64,000 nt of DNA from Prolixibacteraceae bacterium (GCA_025355875.1 JANXYV010000028.1:1-64000); one strand, 5' to 3'; counted from the first letter of the stretch, positions 35,495 to 46,033 are shown. A program made the numbers and translations. The notes: generated by a model from the letters alone, not told the origin.

Positions 35495-38400
35495 ATGATG
35501 ACAACTAAAAAAAACATACGACACGAACTCGAATCACAGGTGTTGGTACTCGACGGAGCCATGGGAACCATGATTCAGAAACACCGCCTGTCGGAAGAAG
35601 ATTTCCGGGGGATAATTTTTGCTGATTTTCAGTACGATCTGAAAGGCGATAACGATCTGCTTTCGGTCACTAAGCCTGAAATCATCCGGGAAATTCATGC
35701 GCAATTCCTGGAAGCAGGCGCTGATATCATTGAAACCAATACCTTCAACTCCACCAGCATCTCGCAGGCTGATTACCATCTCGAAGAATGGGTGTATCAG
35801 ATAAACCTGAAATCGGCCCAATTGGCTGTTGAAGTCGCCGCAGAATTCACGGCAAAAAATCCGGAGAAGCCGCGCTTTGTGGCCGGGGCAATCGGCCCGA
35901 TGAACAAAACGCTTTCACTTTCGCCTGATGTCAACGATCCCGGTTTTCGTTCGGTTTCTTTTGATGAGGTAAAATCCTCGTACCGCGAACAGGTGAAAGG
36001 CCTGCTTGACGGAGGTGTCGATTTGCTGCTCGTCGAAACCGTTTTCGACACGCTGAATGCCAAAGCTGCCCTGTTTGCCATTGAAGACGAACTCGAAGAA
36101 CGCGGAACGCGGCTTCCGGTCATGGTTTCCGGAACGATTACCGATGCCAGTGGCCGCACGCTTTCAGGACAAACCGTAGAGGCGTTCCTGACTTCGGTTT
36201 CGCACATTGATTTGCTTTCCATCGGGCTGAACTGCTCATTGGGAGCCAAAGATCTACGCCCCTATCTGGAAGAACTTTCCAAAAAGGCGCCATTTTATAT
36301 CAGCGCCCATCCGAATGCCGGTTTGCCCAACCAGTTTGGTGAATATGATGAAACCCCGGTCGAAATGGCGCACGAAGTTGGCTTTTTTCTCGACAATAAA
36401 TTTGTGAATATCATTGGCGGTTGCTGTGGAACAACGCCGGATCACATTCGTGAGCTGGCGAAAATTGCAGCTAAATCGGAACCTCACCACCGGCATAAAA
36501 AAGACAAACATACCATTTTCAGTGGTCTGGAGCCGGTAACACTGACTCAGGAGTCTGTGTTTATGAATATTGGTGAACGATGCAATGTGTCCGGTTCGCG
36601 CAAATTTGCCCGACTAATCCGCGAAGGAAAATACGAGGAAGCCATTGCCATTGCCCGCCAGCAGGTTGACGAAGGTGCTCAGGTCATCGACATTAACATG
36701 GACGATGCCATGCTTGATGCCAAAAAAGAAATGGTCACTTTCCTGAATTTATTAATGGCTGAACCTGACATAGCACGGGTTCCGATGATGATCGACTCCT
36801 CGAAGTGGGAAGTGATTGAAGCCGGCCTGAAATGTGTGCAGGGCAAGGCGATTGTGAATTCTATCAGTATGAAGGAAGGCGAAGATGTGTTCCGCCGACA
36901 AGCGCAACTTCTGAAACGGTATGGTGCGGCTGTGGTTGTGATGGCTTTCGACGAAATCGGTCAGGCTGATTCGTTTGAGCGACGGATTGAAATCTGTCAG
37001 CGCGCCTACAACATTCTGGTCAACGAAATTAATTTCCCGCCTCAGGATATCATTTTCGATTCGAATATTCTGATCATCGGTACCGGAATGGAGGAACATT
37101 TTAATTTCGCGGTTGACTTTATCAATGCCGTAAAATGGATCAAGAAGAATCTGAAGCACGCCAAAACGAGCGGCGGAGTGAGCAATGTGTCCTTCAGTTT
37201 CCGCGGAAACGACCAGGTGCGCGAAGCCATCCATTCGGTTTTCCTGTATCATGCCATCCGTGCCGGACTTGACATGGGTATCGTAAACCCCGGAATGTTG
37301 CAGATTTACGACGAAATTCCGAAAGATTTTCTGGAAAAAGTGGAGAATTTAGTCCTGAATAAAAATCCGAACGCCACCGAAGAATTGCTCGAATTCGCGC
37401 AGACCTTAAAAGCTCAGGATGCCAAAGAAGAACGGATTGACGAATGGCGCGAACTTCCGGTAGAAAAACGGCTGGAACACGCGCTGGTCAAAGGGTTATC
37501 CGATTTTATCGATATTGATCTGGCTGAAGCCCTGCCGAATTATTCACCGGTTCTAAATATCATCGAAGGGCCACTTATGGATGGAATGAATGTTGTTGGC
37601 GACCTGTTTGGCGCCGGAAAAATGTTCCTTCCGCAAGTGATCAAATCGGCCCGGGTGATGAAAAAAGCAGTGGCTTTTTTGCTTCCGTATATCGAAGCCG
37701 ATAAGGATCAGTTCGATACTACTGACAATCGAAAAGTGGTGCTGATGGCCACTGTAAAAGGCGACGTACACGATATTGGTAAAAATATTGTCGGCGTGGT
37801 GCTGGGCTGCAACAACTACCGGGTTATCGATCTGGGAGTGATGGTGCCTACCGAAAAAATTCTGGAAACGGCCATTCGCGAAAACGTTGACATTATTGGC
37901 CTGAGCGGGCTGATTACGCCTTCTCTTGAAATTATGGTTGATGTGGCTACCGAAATGGAACGCCGGGGAATGAATCTGCCGCTCTTGGTTGGCGGCGCCA
38001 CCACTTCGAAAATACATACGGCCGTAAAAATTGCGCCTCAGTATAAAAACACGGTGATCCATGTAAAAGACGCGTCGCGAGCGGTGAGCGTGGTTTCGAG
38101 CCTGATCTCCGGAAATGAAGATTTTCTGAAGGAGATTCGGGATGAATATCAGGAGATACGGACTTTCCACAGTCAGAAAAAGGCAAAGAAATATTTGCCC
38201 ATTGCTGAGGCCAGAGCCAATAAACTGAAGGTTGACTGGGAAAATACACCCATCTACAAACCAAATTTCATCGGAGTCAAAAAGCTGATTGACTATCCGA
38301 TTTCAGAACTCCGGAAATACATCGACTGGACGTTCTTCTTCTTTGTCTGGGAGCTGAAAGGGAAATTTCCGGATATCCTGAACGACGAACTTCAGGGCGA

Positions 38401-39172
38401 AGAAGCCCGGAAATTGTATGCTGAAGCTAACCGGATGCTCGATCGGATGGATCAGGAGAAAATGGTTCAGGCCAATGGCGTGTTCGGAATCTGGCCGGCG
38501 AATGCGGAAGGTGACGATATTGTTCTGTATGAAGATGAAAACAGGAAACAGGAAATAGGAAAGTTTTATCATCTCCGCCAACAGGAAGTTAAAAAAACCG
38601 GTTCGCCCAATTATTGTTTGTCTGATTTTATAGCTCCTGTTGAAAGTGGAATCACCGATTATTTTGGGGCATTTGCCGTTACAGGTGGTGTTGGCATTGA
38701 AAAATGGATGAAAGCATACCGCGATGATCATGACGATTACAATGCCATTTTGCTGGAAGCTTTGGCCGACAGGCTTTCCGAAGCCTTTGCAGAATTGCTT
38801 CACGAAAAAGTCCGCAAAGAATATTGGGGATACGTTCCGGAGGAAAAACTTTCGCTGGAAGAAATGTTCCATGTCGATTACCAGGGAATCCGCCCAGCTA
38901 TTGGCTATCCGGCCTGTCCGGAGCATCACGAGAAAGGAAATCTGTTTAAGATGCTTGGCGTCGAAGATATCGGCATGAGCCTGACCGAACATTTTGCCAT
39001 GTATCCAACCGCTTCGGTCAGCGGGCAGTATTTTGTCCATCCCGAATCGAAATATTTCAGCTTGGAGAAAGTTAGCAAGGAACAGATTGAAGATTATGCC
39101 CGCCGGAAAGGTGTTTCAGTAGAAATTATTGAACAGTTTATTCCTTCGAATTTGAATTATAAAGGAGTGTAG
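35495..39172 (+). CDS. metH: Cobalamin-dependent methionine synthase
   Basis: It transfers the methyl group of methyltetrahydrofolate to homocysteine through methylcobalamin. With the ATG at 35495 the protein has 1225 residues. The zinc ligands fall at Cys247, Cys310 and Cys311 and the cobalamin-ligating His at 759 (DVHDIG), the same numbers as in E. coli MetH, which supports this start. An upstream GTG would add 12 residues. The order is homocysteine domain (1-330), pterin domain (about 355-620), cap and B12-binding domains (650-890) and the SAM-binding activation domain (from about 900, with [12 protein letters not shown]). It follows the homocysteine-forming genes and precedes metF. Confidence 0.97.
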   Translation: MMTTKKNIRHELESQVLVLDGAMGTMIQKHRLSEEDFRGIIFADFQYDLKGDNDLLSVTKPEIIREIHAQFLEAGADIIETNTFNSTSISQADYHLEEWVYQINLKSAQLAVEVAAEFTAKNPEKPRFVAGAIGPMNKTLSLSPDVNDPGFRSVSFDEVKSSYREQVKGLLDGGVDLLLVETVFDTLNAKAALFAIEDELEERGTRLPVMVSGTITDASGRTLSGQTVEAFLTSVSHIDLLSIGLNCSLGAKDLRPYLEELSKKAPFYISAHPNAGLPNQFGEYDETPVEMAHEVGFFLDNKFVNIIGGCCGTTPDHIRELAKIAAKSEPHHRHKKDKHTIFSGLEPVTLTQESVFMNIGERCNVSGSRKFARLIREGKYEEAIAIARQQVDEGAQVIDINMDDAMLDAKKEMVTFLNLLMAEPDIARVPMMIDSSKWEVIEAGLKCVQGKAIVNSISMKEGEDVFRRQAQLLKRYGAAVVVMAFDEIGQADSFERRIEICQRAYNILVNEINFPPQDIIFDSNILIIGTGMEEHFNFAVDFINAVKWIKKNLKHAKTSGGVSNVSFSFRGNDQVREAIHSVFLYHAIRAGLDMGIVNPGMLQIYDEIPKDFLEKVENLVLNKNPNATEELLEFAQTLKAQDAKEERIDEWRELPVEKRLEHALVKGLSDFIDIDLAEALPNYSPVLNIIEGPLMDGMNVVGDLFGAGKMFLPQVIKSARVMKKAVAFLLPYIEADKDQFDTTDNRKVVLMATVKGDVHDIGKNIVGVVLGCNNYRVIDLGVMVPTEKILETAIRENVDIIGLSGLITPSLEIMVDVATEMERRGMNLPLLVGGATTSKIHTAVKIAPQYKNTVIHVKDASRAVSVVSSLISGNEDFLKEIRDEYQEIRTFHSQKKAKKYLPIAEARANKLKVDWENTPIYKPNFIGVKKLIDYPISELRKYIDWTFFFFVWELKGKFPDILNDELQGEEARKLYAEANRMLDRMDQEKMVQANGVFGIWPANAEGDDIVLYEDENRKQEIGKFYHLRQQEVKKTGSPNYCLSDFIAPVESGITDYFGAFAVTGGVGIEKWMKAYRDDHDDYNAILLEALADRLSEAFAELLHEKVRKEYWGYVPEEKLSLEEMFHVDYQGIRPAIGYPACPEHHEKGNLFKMLGVEDIGMSLTEHFAMYPTASVSGQYFVHPESKYFSLEKVSKEQIEDYARRKGVSVEIIEQFIPSNLNYKGV

Positions 39173-39577
39173 CCCTCTTCTAATTCCCCCGCAGGGGGAA
39201 AGCCTTGGTCAGTAGTTTGCAATTATCTTTGCCCTGAAGGGGCAAAATATCAATAGCCCGGGGTAAAGTGAGGAACGAACAGCACCCCGGGTTAACAAGG
39301 AAAGCAGGACAACCGTCCGCGCGAAAATCGAAAGCAAGGCGGATATCTCTTTTTGGACGGAATGGAGTTCGCCTTTGAAGGGAAATCATATTTACCTTCA
39401 AAATCTAAAATCAAGCTTTAGGATTTCGAGGTAATTGTCCGAAATTTGCCTGGAAAATGTGATCTGAAAATTAACATCCATGAAAAAATCAACAAAAACC
39501 GCCGGGAGTGGTTTCTTTTTAGGTTTGGCAGTTATGTTTGTACACGAAATGAATTTTCATTTTAAAGAAGCACGACC
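39173..39577. other. Repeat-rich spacer between metH and metF
   Basis: About 400 bases contain a cluster of GC-rich palindromes (39184-39395) and then AT-rich sequence with a possible 33-codon frame that runs into metF. I find no riboswitch or clear promoter here. metF could be transcribed from metH or from an unseen promoter. Confidence 0.45.
39184..39395. repeat. Cluster of palindromic repeats
   Basis: TTCCCCC-GCA-GGGGGAA (39184-39200) is followed by a GCCC/GGGC hairpin near 39230 and by an eight-pair stem CCCGGGGT/ACCCCGGG (39257-39291). The first resembles the repeats at 34531 and 34677. The composite looks like a dispersed Bacteroidota repeat element. Confidence 0.5.
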
Positions 39578-39581
39578 ATGA
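39480..39581 (+). CDS. Possible 33-residue peptide overlapping the metF start
   Basis: The frame starts MKKSTKTAGSGFFLGLAVMF and its TGA overlaps the metF ATG (ATGA), an arrangement seen in coupled genes. The hydrophobic centre could be a membrane or leader peptide. No homology is recognised and chance is possible. Confidence 0.25.
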   Translation: MKKSTKTAGSGFFLGLAVMFVHEMNFHFKEARP

Positions 39582-40531
39582 AAGTAATCGACATTATCAA
39601 CCAAAGCAATAAAACTGTTTTTTCGTTTGAGCTGTTGCCTCCGCTCAAGGGAAACGATGCCAGTAAAATATACCATACCATCGAAAATCTGATGGATTTC
39701 GATCCGAAGTACATCAACATTACCACGCACCGCGACGAAATGGTGTACATCGAACTTCAGGACGGACACATCGAAAAGCGTATTGTTCGCAAGCGTCCCG
39801 GAACGGTAGCTATTGCGGCCAGCATTCAGCACAAATTCGGCATTCCGGTAATTCCGCACATTTTGTGTGGTGGTTTTTCGAAAAGCGAAACCGAGCATGT
39901 GCTTATTGACCTTGATTTTATGGGCATTAAAAATGTGCTTGCTTTGCGAGGCGACGGAAGCAAGGGTGAACATGTGTTCAGACCTGATCCCAGCGGACAT
40001 GCCAATGCGAATGAATTGGTTGAGCAAATCGTCAATTTGAGAAAGGGCAAGTACCTGGAAGCTGACTTAAAGAATACACATCCGATGGATTTTTGCATCG
40101 GAGTGGCTGGTTATCCGGAGAAGCATTTTGAAGCACCAAATGCCGAAACCGACCTTCAGTATTTAAAGCAAAAAGTGGATGCAGGTGCCGACTACGTTGT
40201 CACCCAGATGTTTTTCGACAATCAGAAATACTATGATTTTGTAGCCAAATGCCGCGCTGCAGGAATTCAGGTTCCTATCATTCCCGGAATCAAACCTATC
40301 AATCTGAAAAATCAACTGACTGTTTTGCCAAAGTTGTTCAGCATCGATATTCCAAAAGAACTGGCTATTGAATTGGCCAGGTGCAAAACCGACGACGATG
40401 CCAAAGTGGTAGGTACCGAATGGGCCATTCAGCAGTCGAAAGATCTGGTCGCTCAGCAGGTCCCGAGCTTACACATATACACCTATGGAGTTTCTGACAA
40501 TACCCGGAAAATTGTGGAGGCGGTGTTTTAG
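39578..40531 (+). CDS. metF: 5,10-methylenetetrahydrofolate reductase
   Basis: It reduces methylenetetrahydrofolate to methyltetrahydrofolate, the methyl donor for MetH. The start contains TVFSFELLPPLKG with the conserved Glu of the active site, followed by ITTHRDE, NVLALRGDGSKG, the IGVAGYPEKHFEAP flavin region and the barrel-closing TQMFFDNQKYYDF and PIIPGIKPI. At 317 residues it is the single-domain bacterial type. Its place at the end of the homocysteine/metH group joins the whole de novo methionine route. Confidence 0.95.
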   Translation: MKVIDIINQSNKTVFSFELLPPLKGNDASKIYHTIENLMDFDPKYINITTHRDEMVYIELQDGHIEKRIVRKRPGTVAIAASIQHKFGIPVIPHILCGGFSKSETEHVLIDLDFMGIKNVLALRGDGSKGEHVFRPDPSGHANANELVEQIVNLRKGKYLEADLKNTHPMDFCIGVAGYPEKHFEAPNAETDLQYLKQKVDAGADYVVTQMFFDNQKYYDFVAKCRAAGIQVPIIPGIKPINLKNQLTVLPKLFSIDIPKELAIELARCKTDDDAKVVGTEWAIQQSKDLVAQQVPSLHIYTYGVSDNTRKIVEAVF

Positions 40532-40617
40532 ATTATACCGAAGTCCTGAGGCTGAAGTCCGAAGAAGCTCTCCCTGAATGGTGAAGATATCGACGGAAGC
40601 TTGTCAGATATAAATAA

Positions 40618-40654
40618 AAAACCCCGAAATCGCTCTTGAACGGTTCCGGGGTTT
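40618..40654. terminator. Shared terminator between metF and glgC
   Basis: AAACCCCG and CGGGGTTT form the base of a stem (further interrupted pairs inside) with A- and T-rich flanks on both sides. It serves the convergent metF (+) and glgC (-) transcripts. Confidence 0.8.
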
Positions 40655-40668
40655 GCTATTCGATTAGT

Positions 40669-41934
40669 TTAAATGATGTACCCGTTAGGGATAATTGCCC
40701 CTTTTTTGATCACAACAATCCCCTCTTTTACCGAATACAATTCATTGTTTGAGTCGGGTAGGTGCTTTCCACCATTCACCCGGACATCATTCCCGATATG
40801 CACGTTCTTATCCACAATGCAATTGTTTAAATAGCATCGCTCTCCAATTCCCATCACCTTGCCATCATTGTAATTCATGTCGATTTCCTTCAGGTCCTGA
40901 TAATAATCGTTACCCATGATGTATGAATTGGCAATGGTAGTTCCTTTTCCAATCCTCGACCGGATGCCAATAACCGAATGTTCCAACCGGCTGGCGTGAA
41001 TGATACAACCATCTGAAACAACCGTTTTCTCCAAAGCTGTTCCTGAAATTTTCGATGGAGGGAGCAGCCGGGCGCGGGTATAAACGGGTTTCATATTGTC
41101 GAAAAGGTTGAATTCCGGTATGTTATCAGTTAAACCCAGGTTTGCTTCATAAAATGAATCGATGTTCCCAATATCTGTCCAATAGCCTTCATACGGGAAG
41201 CTTAAAACCCGATGTGTTTTAATGGCTTGCGGAATAATTTCCTTCCCGAAATCTTTGGTGGACTGATCTTTCATCAGTTCGACCAATAAATCACGGTTAA
41301 AAATATAAATACCCATCGATGCCAGATAGATCTTTCCTTCACGCTGTAATTCTTCGCCGACCTCCGAAGCCCAATCGGGGAGCAATTCAGGAGCAGGTTT
41401 TTCGATGAATTCCTGAATGATGTTATTTGAGTTGGATTTCAGTATGCCGAATTCGGAGGCTTCCTTGGCCACGACGGGTAAAGTTGCAAGGGTGATTTCA
41501 GCTTTGGCTTGTATATGTGCTTCAATCATTTCATTGAAATCCATCTGGTACAACTGGTCGCCCGACAAAATAAGCGCAAAATCAAACTCATAGTTCAGGA
41601 AATGCTGCATACACTGACGGACTGCATCGGCAGTCCCCTGAAACCAGGATTTGTTGTCAGGAGTCTGTTCGGCTGCCAGGATATCGACAAATGAATCGCT
41701 GAAAAAACTGAAATGGTACGTATTCTTTATGTGTTTATTTAAAGATGCCGAATTGAATTGGGTCAACACAAAAATCCGGTCGATATCAGAATTGATACAA
41801 TTAGAAATGGGAATATCGACCAAACGGTATTTACCTGCAATGGGCACTGCTGGTTTTGATCTGTTTTCGGTCAGCGGGGATAATCGTGATCCCTGACCAC
41901 CACCCAAGATAATTGCTAAAGTTCTCTTTTTCAT
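40669..41934 (-). CDS. glgC: Glucose-1-phosphate adenylyltransferase
   Basis: It makes ADP-glucose, the donor for glycogen synthesis. The N-terminal nucleotidyltransferase domain has LGGGQGSRLSPLTENRSKPA and the catalytic GDQLYQMD. The C-terminal left-handed beta-helix covers about 290-421 (hexapeptide-like repeats, SYIMGNDYY). The length of 421 residues is normal. The start is four bases downstream of the glgA stop, so the two form one operon. Confidence 0.96.
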   Translation of the reverse strand: MKKRTLAIILGGGQGSRLSPLTENRSKPAVPIAGKYRLVDIPISNCINSDIDRIFVLTQFNSASLNKHIKNTYHFSFFSDSFVDILAAEQTPDNKSWFQGTADAVRQCMQHFLNYEFDFALILSGDQLYQMDFNEMIEAHIQAKAEITLATLPVVAKEASEFGILKSNSNNIIQEFIEKPAPELLPDWASEVGEELQREGKIYLASMGIYIFNRDLLVELMKDQSTKDFGKEIIPQAIKTHRVLSFPYEGYWTDIGNIDSFYEANLGLTDNIPEFNLFDNMKPVYTRARLLPPSKISGTALEKTVVSDGCIIHASRLEHSVIGIRSRIGKGTTIANSYIMGNDYYQDLKEIDMNYNDGKVMGIGERCYLNNCIVDKNVHIGNDVRVNGGKHLPDSNNELYSVKEGIVVIKKGAIIPNGYII

Positions 41935-41938
41935 AAGA

Positions 41939-43354
41939 TTATATTTTAAGTGACTGGTACAATTCTACATATTCCAAAGCGGCCCTGTTCCACGAGTGGT
42001 CAATTTGCATGATTTGCTTGCGGATTTTTTTCATGGCTTTCGGATCTTTAAACAAGGTTTTTGCCCGCTGCATCGAATGGATTACATCGAAGGTCGAGCA
42101 TTGATCGTGGCATATTCCAAATCCTTGGTCACCGATATCGGTGACCGTATCGCGCAGACCGCCAGTGCGCCGCACGATGGGTATCGTTCCATACCTGAGA
42201 GCGTACATCTGGTTCAGACCACAAGGTTCGACCCGCGAAGGCATCAGTAAAAAATCGGCCCCGGCATAAATCAGGTGCGAAAGTTTTTCGTTATAGCCAA
42301 TGTGAGAGCAATAACTTCCCTTAAACATAGATTCAAGGTGAAGAAGGCCATGCTCAATATTTTTTTCTCCTGAACCTAAAATCAGGATGTTCTGTTCGCC
42401 AGGGTTAAACTTGGAAATACTATAAATGATATCGGGTAATACATCAGCGCCTTTTTCACCAACCAACCTGCCAATAAAAGTAAACAGCGGTTTTTCGGGA
42501 TTCAGCCCAAATTGCCTGCAAAGAATTTCTTTGCTGGCTTTTTTGCCCTCATCAACGGTTTTCAGGCTGAATTTATGTTCCAGCATCGGATCGGTTTGCG
42601 GATTCCATACTTCCGCGTCAATGCCGTTTAATATGCCGTGAGACTTGCCGCGTTCGTGCCGCAGCAAATCTTCCATACCTTTCATCTCATAGCCGATTTC
42701 ATCCAGATAACTTGGCGAAACCGTAGTAACGGCCCAGGCACATTTAATAGCTGATGCCAAAGGATTGATGAGATGATGCCATTCGACCAGACCGTTAAAA
42801 TAGGAATGAAACGGTGGAAGAAAATGCAGTTTATCGAACCCAAACTGTCCCTGATATTGACCGTTATGAATGGTAAAAACCGATGGAACGTGTTCAAATT
42901 TGCTGTATTCACGTACTTTCGACATCATAAACGGAATGAACCCGGTTTGCTGGTCGTGGCAATGAACGACGTCAGGTGTTCCAATTCTCTGGTTCAGCCA
43001 GTTTAAAGCGGCAATCTGGAAAGTGATAAAGCGCTCGGTGTCGTCGTGGTAGGAGTATATATTCGGACGGTCGAACAATCCGGGAATGTCGATCAGATAA
43101 AGATCGAAACCCAGTTGGTTATTCAGAAGTTCAAGCACCTGAAAGTTGAAATTGGTGTGTCCGAGTCGTGCAATTCCTGAAAAAACAGGTGAAAACTCAT
43201 GGGAGTGACTGAATTTGCTGTGATAAAAAGGCATGATGACCGATGCGGTGTGCCCCAACAGAATTTGATATTTAGGCAATGAGCCTACAACATCGGCTAA
43301 ACCTCCCACCTTTGCAGCTGGGTAACACTCTGCACTAATGTGTATTATATCCAT
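41939..43354 (-). CDS. glgA: Glycogen synthase
   Basis: It extends alpha-1,4-glucan chains from ADP-glucose. The N-terminal GT5 domain starts HISAECYPAAKVGGLADVVG, with the ADP-glucose-binding Lys15 in KVGGL. The C-terminal domain has IGRLVGEKGAD and the nucleotide-binding MPSRVEPCGLNQMYALRYG, with the catalytic Glu in EPCG, and ends with the family TGGLRDTV. Its 471 residues make it complete, unlike the short homologue at 8452-9255. No branching-enzyme gene follows. Confidence 0.96.
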   Translation of the reverse strand: MDIIHISAECYPAAKVGGLADVVGSLPKYQILLGHTASVIMPFYHSKFSHSHEFSPVFSGIARLGHTNFNFQVLELLNNQLGFDLYLIDIPGLFDRPNIYSYHDDTERFITFQIAALNWLNQRIGTPDVVHCHDQQTGFIPFMMSKVREYSKFEHVPSVFTIHNGQYQGQFGFDKLHFLPPFHSYFNGLVEWHHLINPLASAIKCAWAVTTVSPSYLDEIGYEMKGMEDLLRHERGKSHGILNGIDAEVWNPQTDPMLEHKFSLKTVDEGKKASKEILCRQFGLNPEKPLFTFIGRLVGEKGADVLPDIIYSISKFNPGEQNILILGSGEKNIEHGLLHLESMFKGSYCSHIGYNEKLSHLIYAGADFLLMPSRVEPCGLNQMYALRYGTIPIVRRTGGLRDTVTDIGDQGFGICHDQCSTFDVIHSMQRAKTLFKDPKAMKKIRKQIMQIDHSWNRAALEYVELYQSLKI

Positions 43355-43465
43355 AATTCATTCATTCTGATTTATATGAAATGCCAGACGGCACTTGTTG
43401 ATAAATATAAAAAAAATATTCAGAAATGAACAAAGAAGGTACTCTTTAACATGAAAAAGAATTTT

Positions 43466-45241
43466 CTACTTCCGGGCCAGCGAGAACAAAAACTCCAGTC
43501 CTCCTTCCGGCCTGTTTTTTACCGATATTTCGCCTTTATGGAGCAAGATTGCATTTTTAACGATCGATAAACCCAGACCGGTACCTCCTGTTTCGCGGGA
43601 CCGGCCATAGTCAATCCGGTAGAAGCGTTCAAAAATCCGGGGCAGATGTTCTTCAGGTATCCCAACGCCGGTATCGGTAAACTGGAAGAAATAGTAATTT
43701 TCATCTTCCATGTATTTCCGGATGGAAATCTGCGTTTTAACACCGGCATAGTTGATCGAATTCTCAATCAGGTTCTGAAAAACAGAAAACAAAAGTGACT
43801 CATTGCCATTTACAATTACGTCATTTTCAACATCCACCGTGCAGTCCATTTCCCGGTCGGTCAAGCGGTTTTTGAGGTTTTCGATCACATCGCGGATAAC
43901 AGGTTTGAGCACCAAAGTCTTGAACTCGAACAAGCCTCCTGCATCTTCAATGTTATTGAGCAGGGAAATATCGTTGAGAAGGTCGGTTAGCCGTTCCGAC
44001 TGTGCAAATGCTTTTTCTAAAAAGTATTTTTGTTTTTCGGAAGGAATGTTCTGGTTGTTTAAGATCGTTTCCAAATATCCTTTGATGGATGCCAGCGGTG
44101 TCTTTAATTCGTGTGCAATATTGGAAGTGAGATGCTGTTTAAGTATTCGTTGTTTTTCAGGCCGGGTCACATCGCTGATCAGCACCTCAAAACTGCGGTC
44201 CAGGAAAATGATGCAACGGACCTGGAAAAATTTCTCCGATTTTTCGATGGTAAATTCCATTTGAGGAAGTTCCCTGGTTTGGGACTGTATGTCCATTTCC
44301 CGGTTTTGGCCAACAAACTCAACCACCTTCTGGAACTCAGGGATGGTAAAAATGTATTCTGCGGAAATGGTAGATTTGTCAGAAATGACATTAATGAATT
44401 GGATAAAATGACTGTTGGCCAGTATTTTGTGCTTCTCAGGCGAAAAAATTGAAATTCCTTCCTTAAGTACCTGCAAATGGCCGTACAGTTTTTCTCTTTC
44501 GCTGGTCAATTCATCCTTGGTGGTTTTCAGATTGTCATAAATCTGAATGATTTGTCTCCTGATCACCCCCAGTTCATCATCCTTAAAATTGACATCCATT
44601 TTGGAAATGTCTTCATTTTGGCCAGCTTTCAGGGCAAAATCTTTCAGTTTGGTAATAAACTCGCTTAAACGGCGCGTGGTATAGTGAAGCAAAAACCACA
44701 TCATTAAGAAGAGCAACAGGATGAAAAAAAGAAACATGCGGCTGGCGTCGAGGAATTTTACGATGTCGATATTGTATACCTCAGCAGTACGGATGAAATA
44801 TTTCCCGTAACTTTTGGCGTAATAATAAAACTTCTGATTGGTCGTAGCCGAAAGACGAATGCTCGATCCTTTCCCAGTCTTTAATGCTTTTTGGATTTCG
44901 GGCCGGGTGAGGTGATTTTCTACTTTCTGAAGGTCAGGAACGAAGCTGTCGTACAGAACTTTTCCGGTCATATCAATCACGGTTATCCGCGTGTTGGCAT
45001 CGAATAGCAGACTTTTCAGAGTATCCAAAGATTTGAAATTATCTGTTTCGAATACCTTCCGACGTTCAATATACCGATGGGTGATTTCCGAAGTATGATC
45101 CATTACACTCTCGAGTTCGTCGATGCGGTACCTTTTCTCGCGATCATACTGATAAACCAGCACGGCCAGGGCAAAGATGGAAAAAACGACAAAGAAATTG
45201 ATAAATATCCGCTTGCGAAAGGTCTGTTGAACTACTCTCAT
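43466..45241 (-). CDS. Sensor histidine kinase, PhoR-like
   Basis: This membrane sensor phosphorylates the adjacent PhoB-type regulator. Two membrane spans (about 13-30 and 169-187) enclose a periplasmic sensing region. A linker and a PAS-like region follow (about 200-360). The dimerisation/phosphoacceptor helix has His377 in SNIAHELKTP. The ATPase domain shows the N box around Asn490 (NLIENSINYAG), Asp523 in DTGVGIP and GGTGLGLSIVK. It has 591 residues. Its position in a phoU-regulator-kinase order on one strand points to phosphate sensing, but the input is not proven. Confidence 0.88.
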   Translation of the reverse strand: MRVVQQTFRKRIFINFFVVFSIFALAVLVYQYDREKRYRIDELESVMDHTSEITHRYIERRKVFETDNFKSLDTLKSLLFDANTRITVIDMTGKVLYDSFVPDLQKVENHLTRPEIQKALKTGKGSSIRLSATTNQKFYYYAKSYGKYFIRTAEVYNIDIVKFLDASRMFLFFILLLFLMMWFLLHYTTRRLSEFITKLKDFALKAGQNEDISKMDVNFKDDELGVIRRQIIQIYDNLKTTKDELTSEREKLYGHLQVLKEGISIFSPEKHKILANSHFIQFINVISDKSTISAEYIFTIPEFQKVVEFVGQNREMDIQSQTRELPQMEFTIEKSEKFFQVRCIIFLDRSFEVLISDVTRPEKQRILKQHLTSNIAHELKTPLASIKGYLETILNNQNIPSEKQKYFLEKAFAQSERLTDLLNDISLLNNIEDAGGLFEFKTLVLKPVIRDVIENLKNRLTDREMDCTVDVENDVIVNGNESLLFSVFQNLIENSINYAGVKTQISIRKYMEDENYYFFQFTDTGVGIPEEHLPRIFERFYRIDYGRSRETGGTGLGLSIVKNAILLHKGEISVKNRPEGGLEFLFSLARK

Positions 45242-45277
45242 CTTATATTTTTGAATGTTTTATAAATTCAGAAAACA

Positions 45278-45335
45278 GGAAAAAGAAAACAGGAAAAGTA
45301 TATTTCATTGAGCTGCTTTCCTTTTCCTTTTTCCT
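45278..45335. repeat. Imperfect purine/pyrimidine inverted repeat between regulator and kinase genes
   Basis: AGGAAAAAG (45278-45286) and CTTTTTCCT (45327-45335) pair, and further A/G-rich and C/T-rich stretches inside pair imperfectly. It may lower expression of the kinase relative to the regulator. Confidence 0.4.
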
Positions 45336-45346
45336 ATTGATTTGTC

Positions 45347-46027
45347 CTAATTTTCAAAACAGTATCCATAACCCGACCTTCCTTTGATGAAATCGCCGAA
45401 CACGCCAATCTTCTTCCGCAAACGGGCAATGTTCACGTCCACGTTCCGCTCGGTAACGATCACATCTTCACTCCAGATCCGGTCGAGTATTTCCTGGCGG
45501 CTCAGGTATTTTCCCTTATTCGTGACCAGCATCGTCAGAATTTCAAATTCCTTTCGGGTAAGAAGAACCGGCTCGTTTTCGATAGTGAGTGATTTTCGGC
45601 CCAAATCCAGCTCCAGGGTATCAATGGTGATCAGTTTCGATTTAATTTCAATTGTTTTGCCCCGGCGCACAACGGCCTTGATTCTCGCCACCAGTTCTTT
45701 GATTGAAAACGGTTTGCACATATAATCATCGGCACCCACATTAAAACCGGTCAGCATATCGTTTTCGGTTTCGCGCGCTGTCAGGAAAATGATCGGTACC
45801 GACAAGCCCAGGTCTTTCCGGATTTTATCGGCCAATTTGAAGCCAGACATTCCACCCATCATTACATCAAGCAGCAACAGGTCGAATTGTTCGAGCGGCT
45901 TGCTCAGCGCTTCTTCGCCCGAATAGGCCACTTCGATCTCGAACCCTTCACTTTCAAGATTGAACTGAAGGATTTCGCATAAATCCTTTTCGTCGTCGAC
46001 CACGAGTATTTTTGTGTCTTTATTCAT
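45347..46027 (-). CDS. PhoB-like response regulator (OmpR/PhoB family)
   Basis: The receiver domain (1-120) has the acidic pair Asp11-Asp12, the phosphoacceptor Asp54 in LLLLDVMM and the Lys in DDYMCKPFS. The winged-helix DNA-binding domain (about 128-226) ends ARLRKKIG and GRSGYGYCF. It has 226 residues and starts six bases after phoU ends. With PhoU and the PhoR-like kinase it makes a phosphate-response set. It probably binds the 11-bp repeats upstream of phoU. Confidence 0.9.
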   Translation of the reverse strand: MNKDTKILVVDDEKDLCEILQFNLESEGFEIEVAYSGEEALSKPLEQFDLLLLDVMMGGMSGFKLADKIRKDLGLSVPIIFLTARETENDMLTGFNVGADDYMCKPFSIKELVARIKAVVRRGKTIEIKSKLITIDTLELDLGRKSLTIENEPVLLTRKEFEILTMLVTNKGKYLSRQEILDRIWSEDVIVTERNVDVNIARLRKKIGVFGDFIKGRSGYGYCFEN

Positions 46028-46033
46028 ACTTAT

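Noticed and set aside
39173-39577. Second SAM or cobalamin riboswitch before metF
   Set aside because: Palindromes are present, but none of the conserved S-box or B12-box strings is there.
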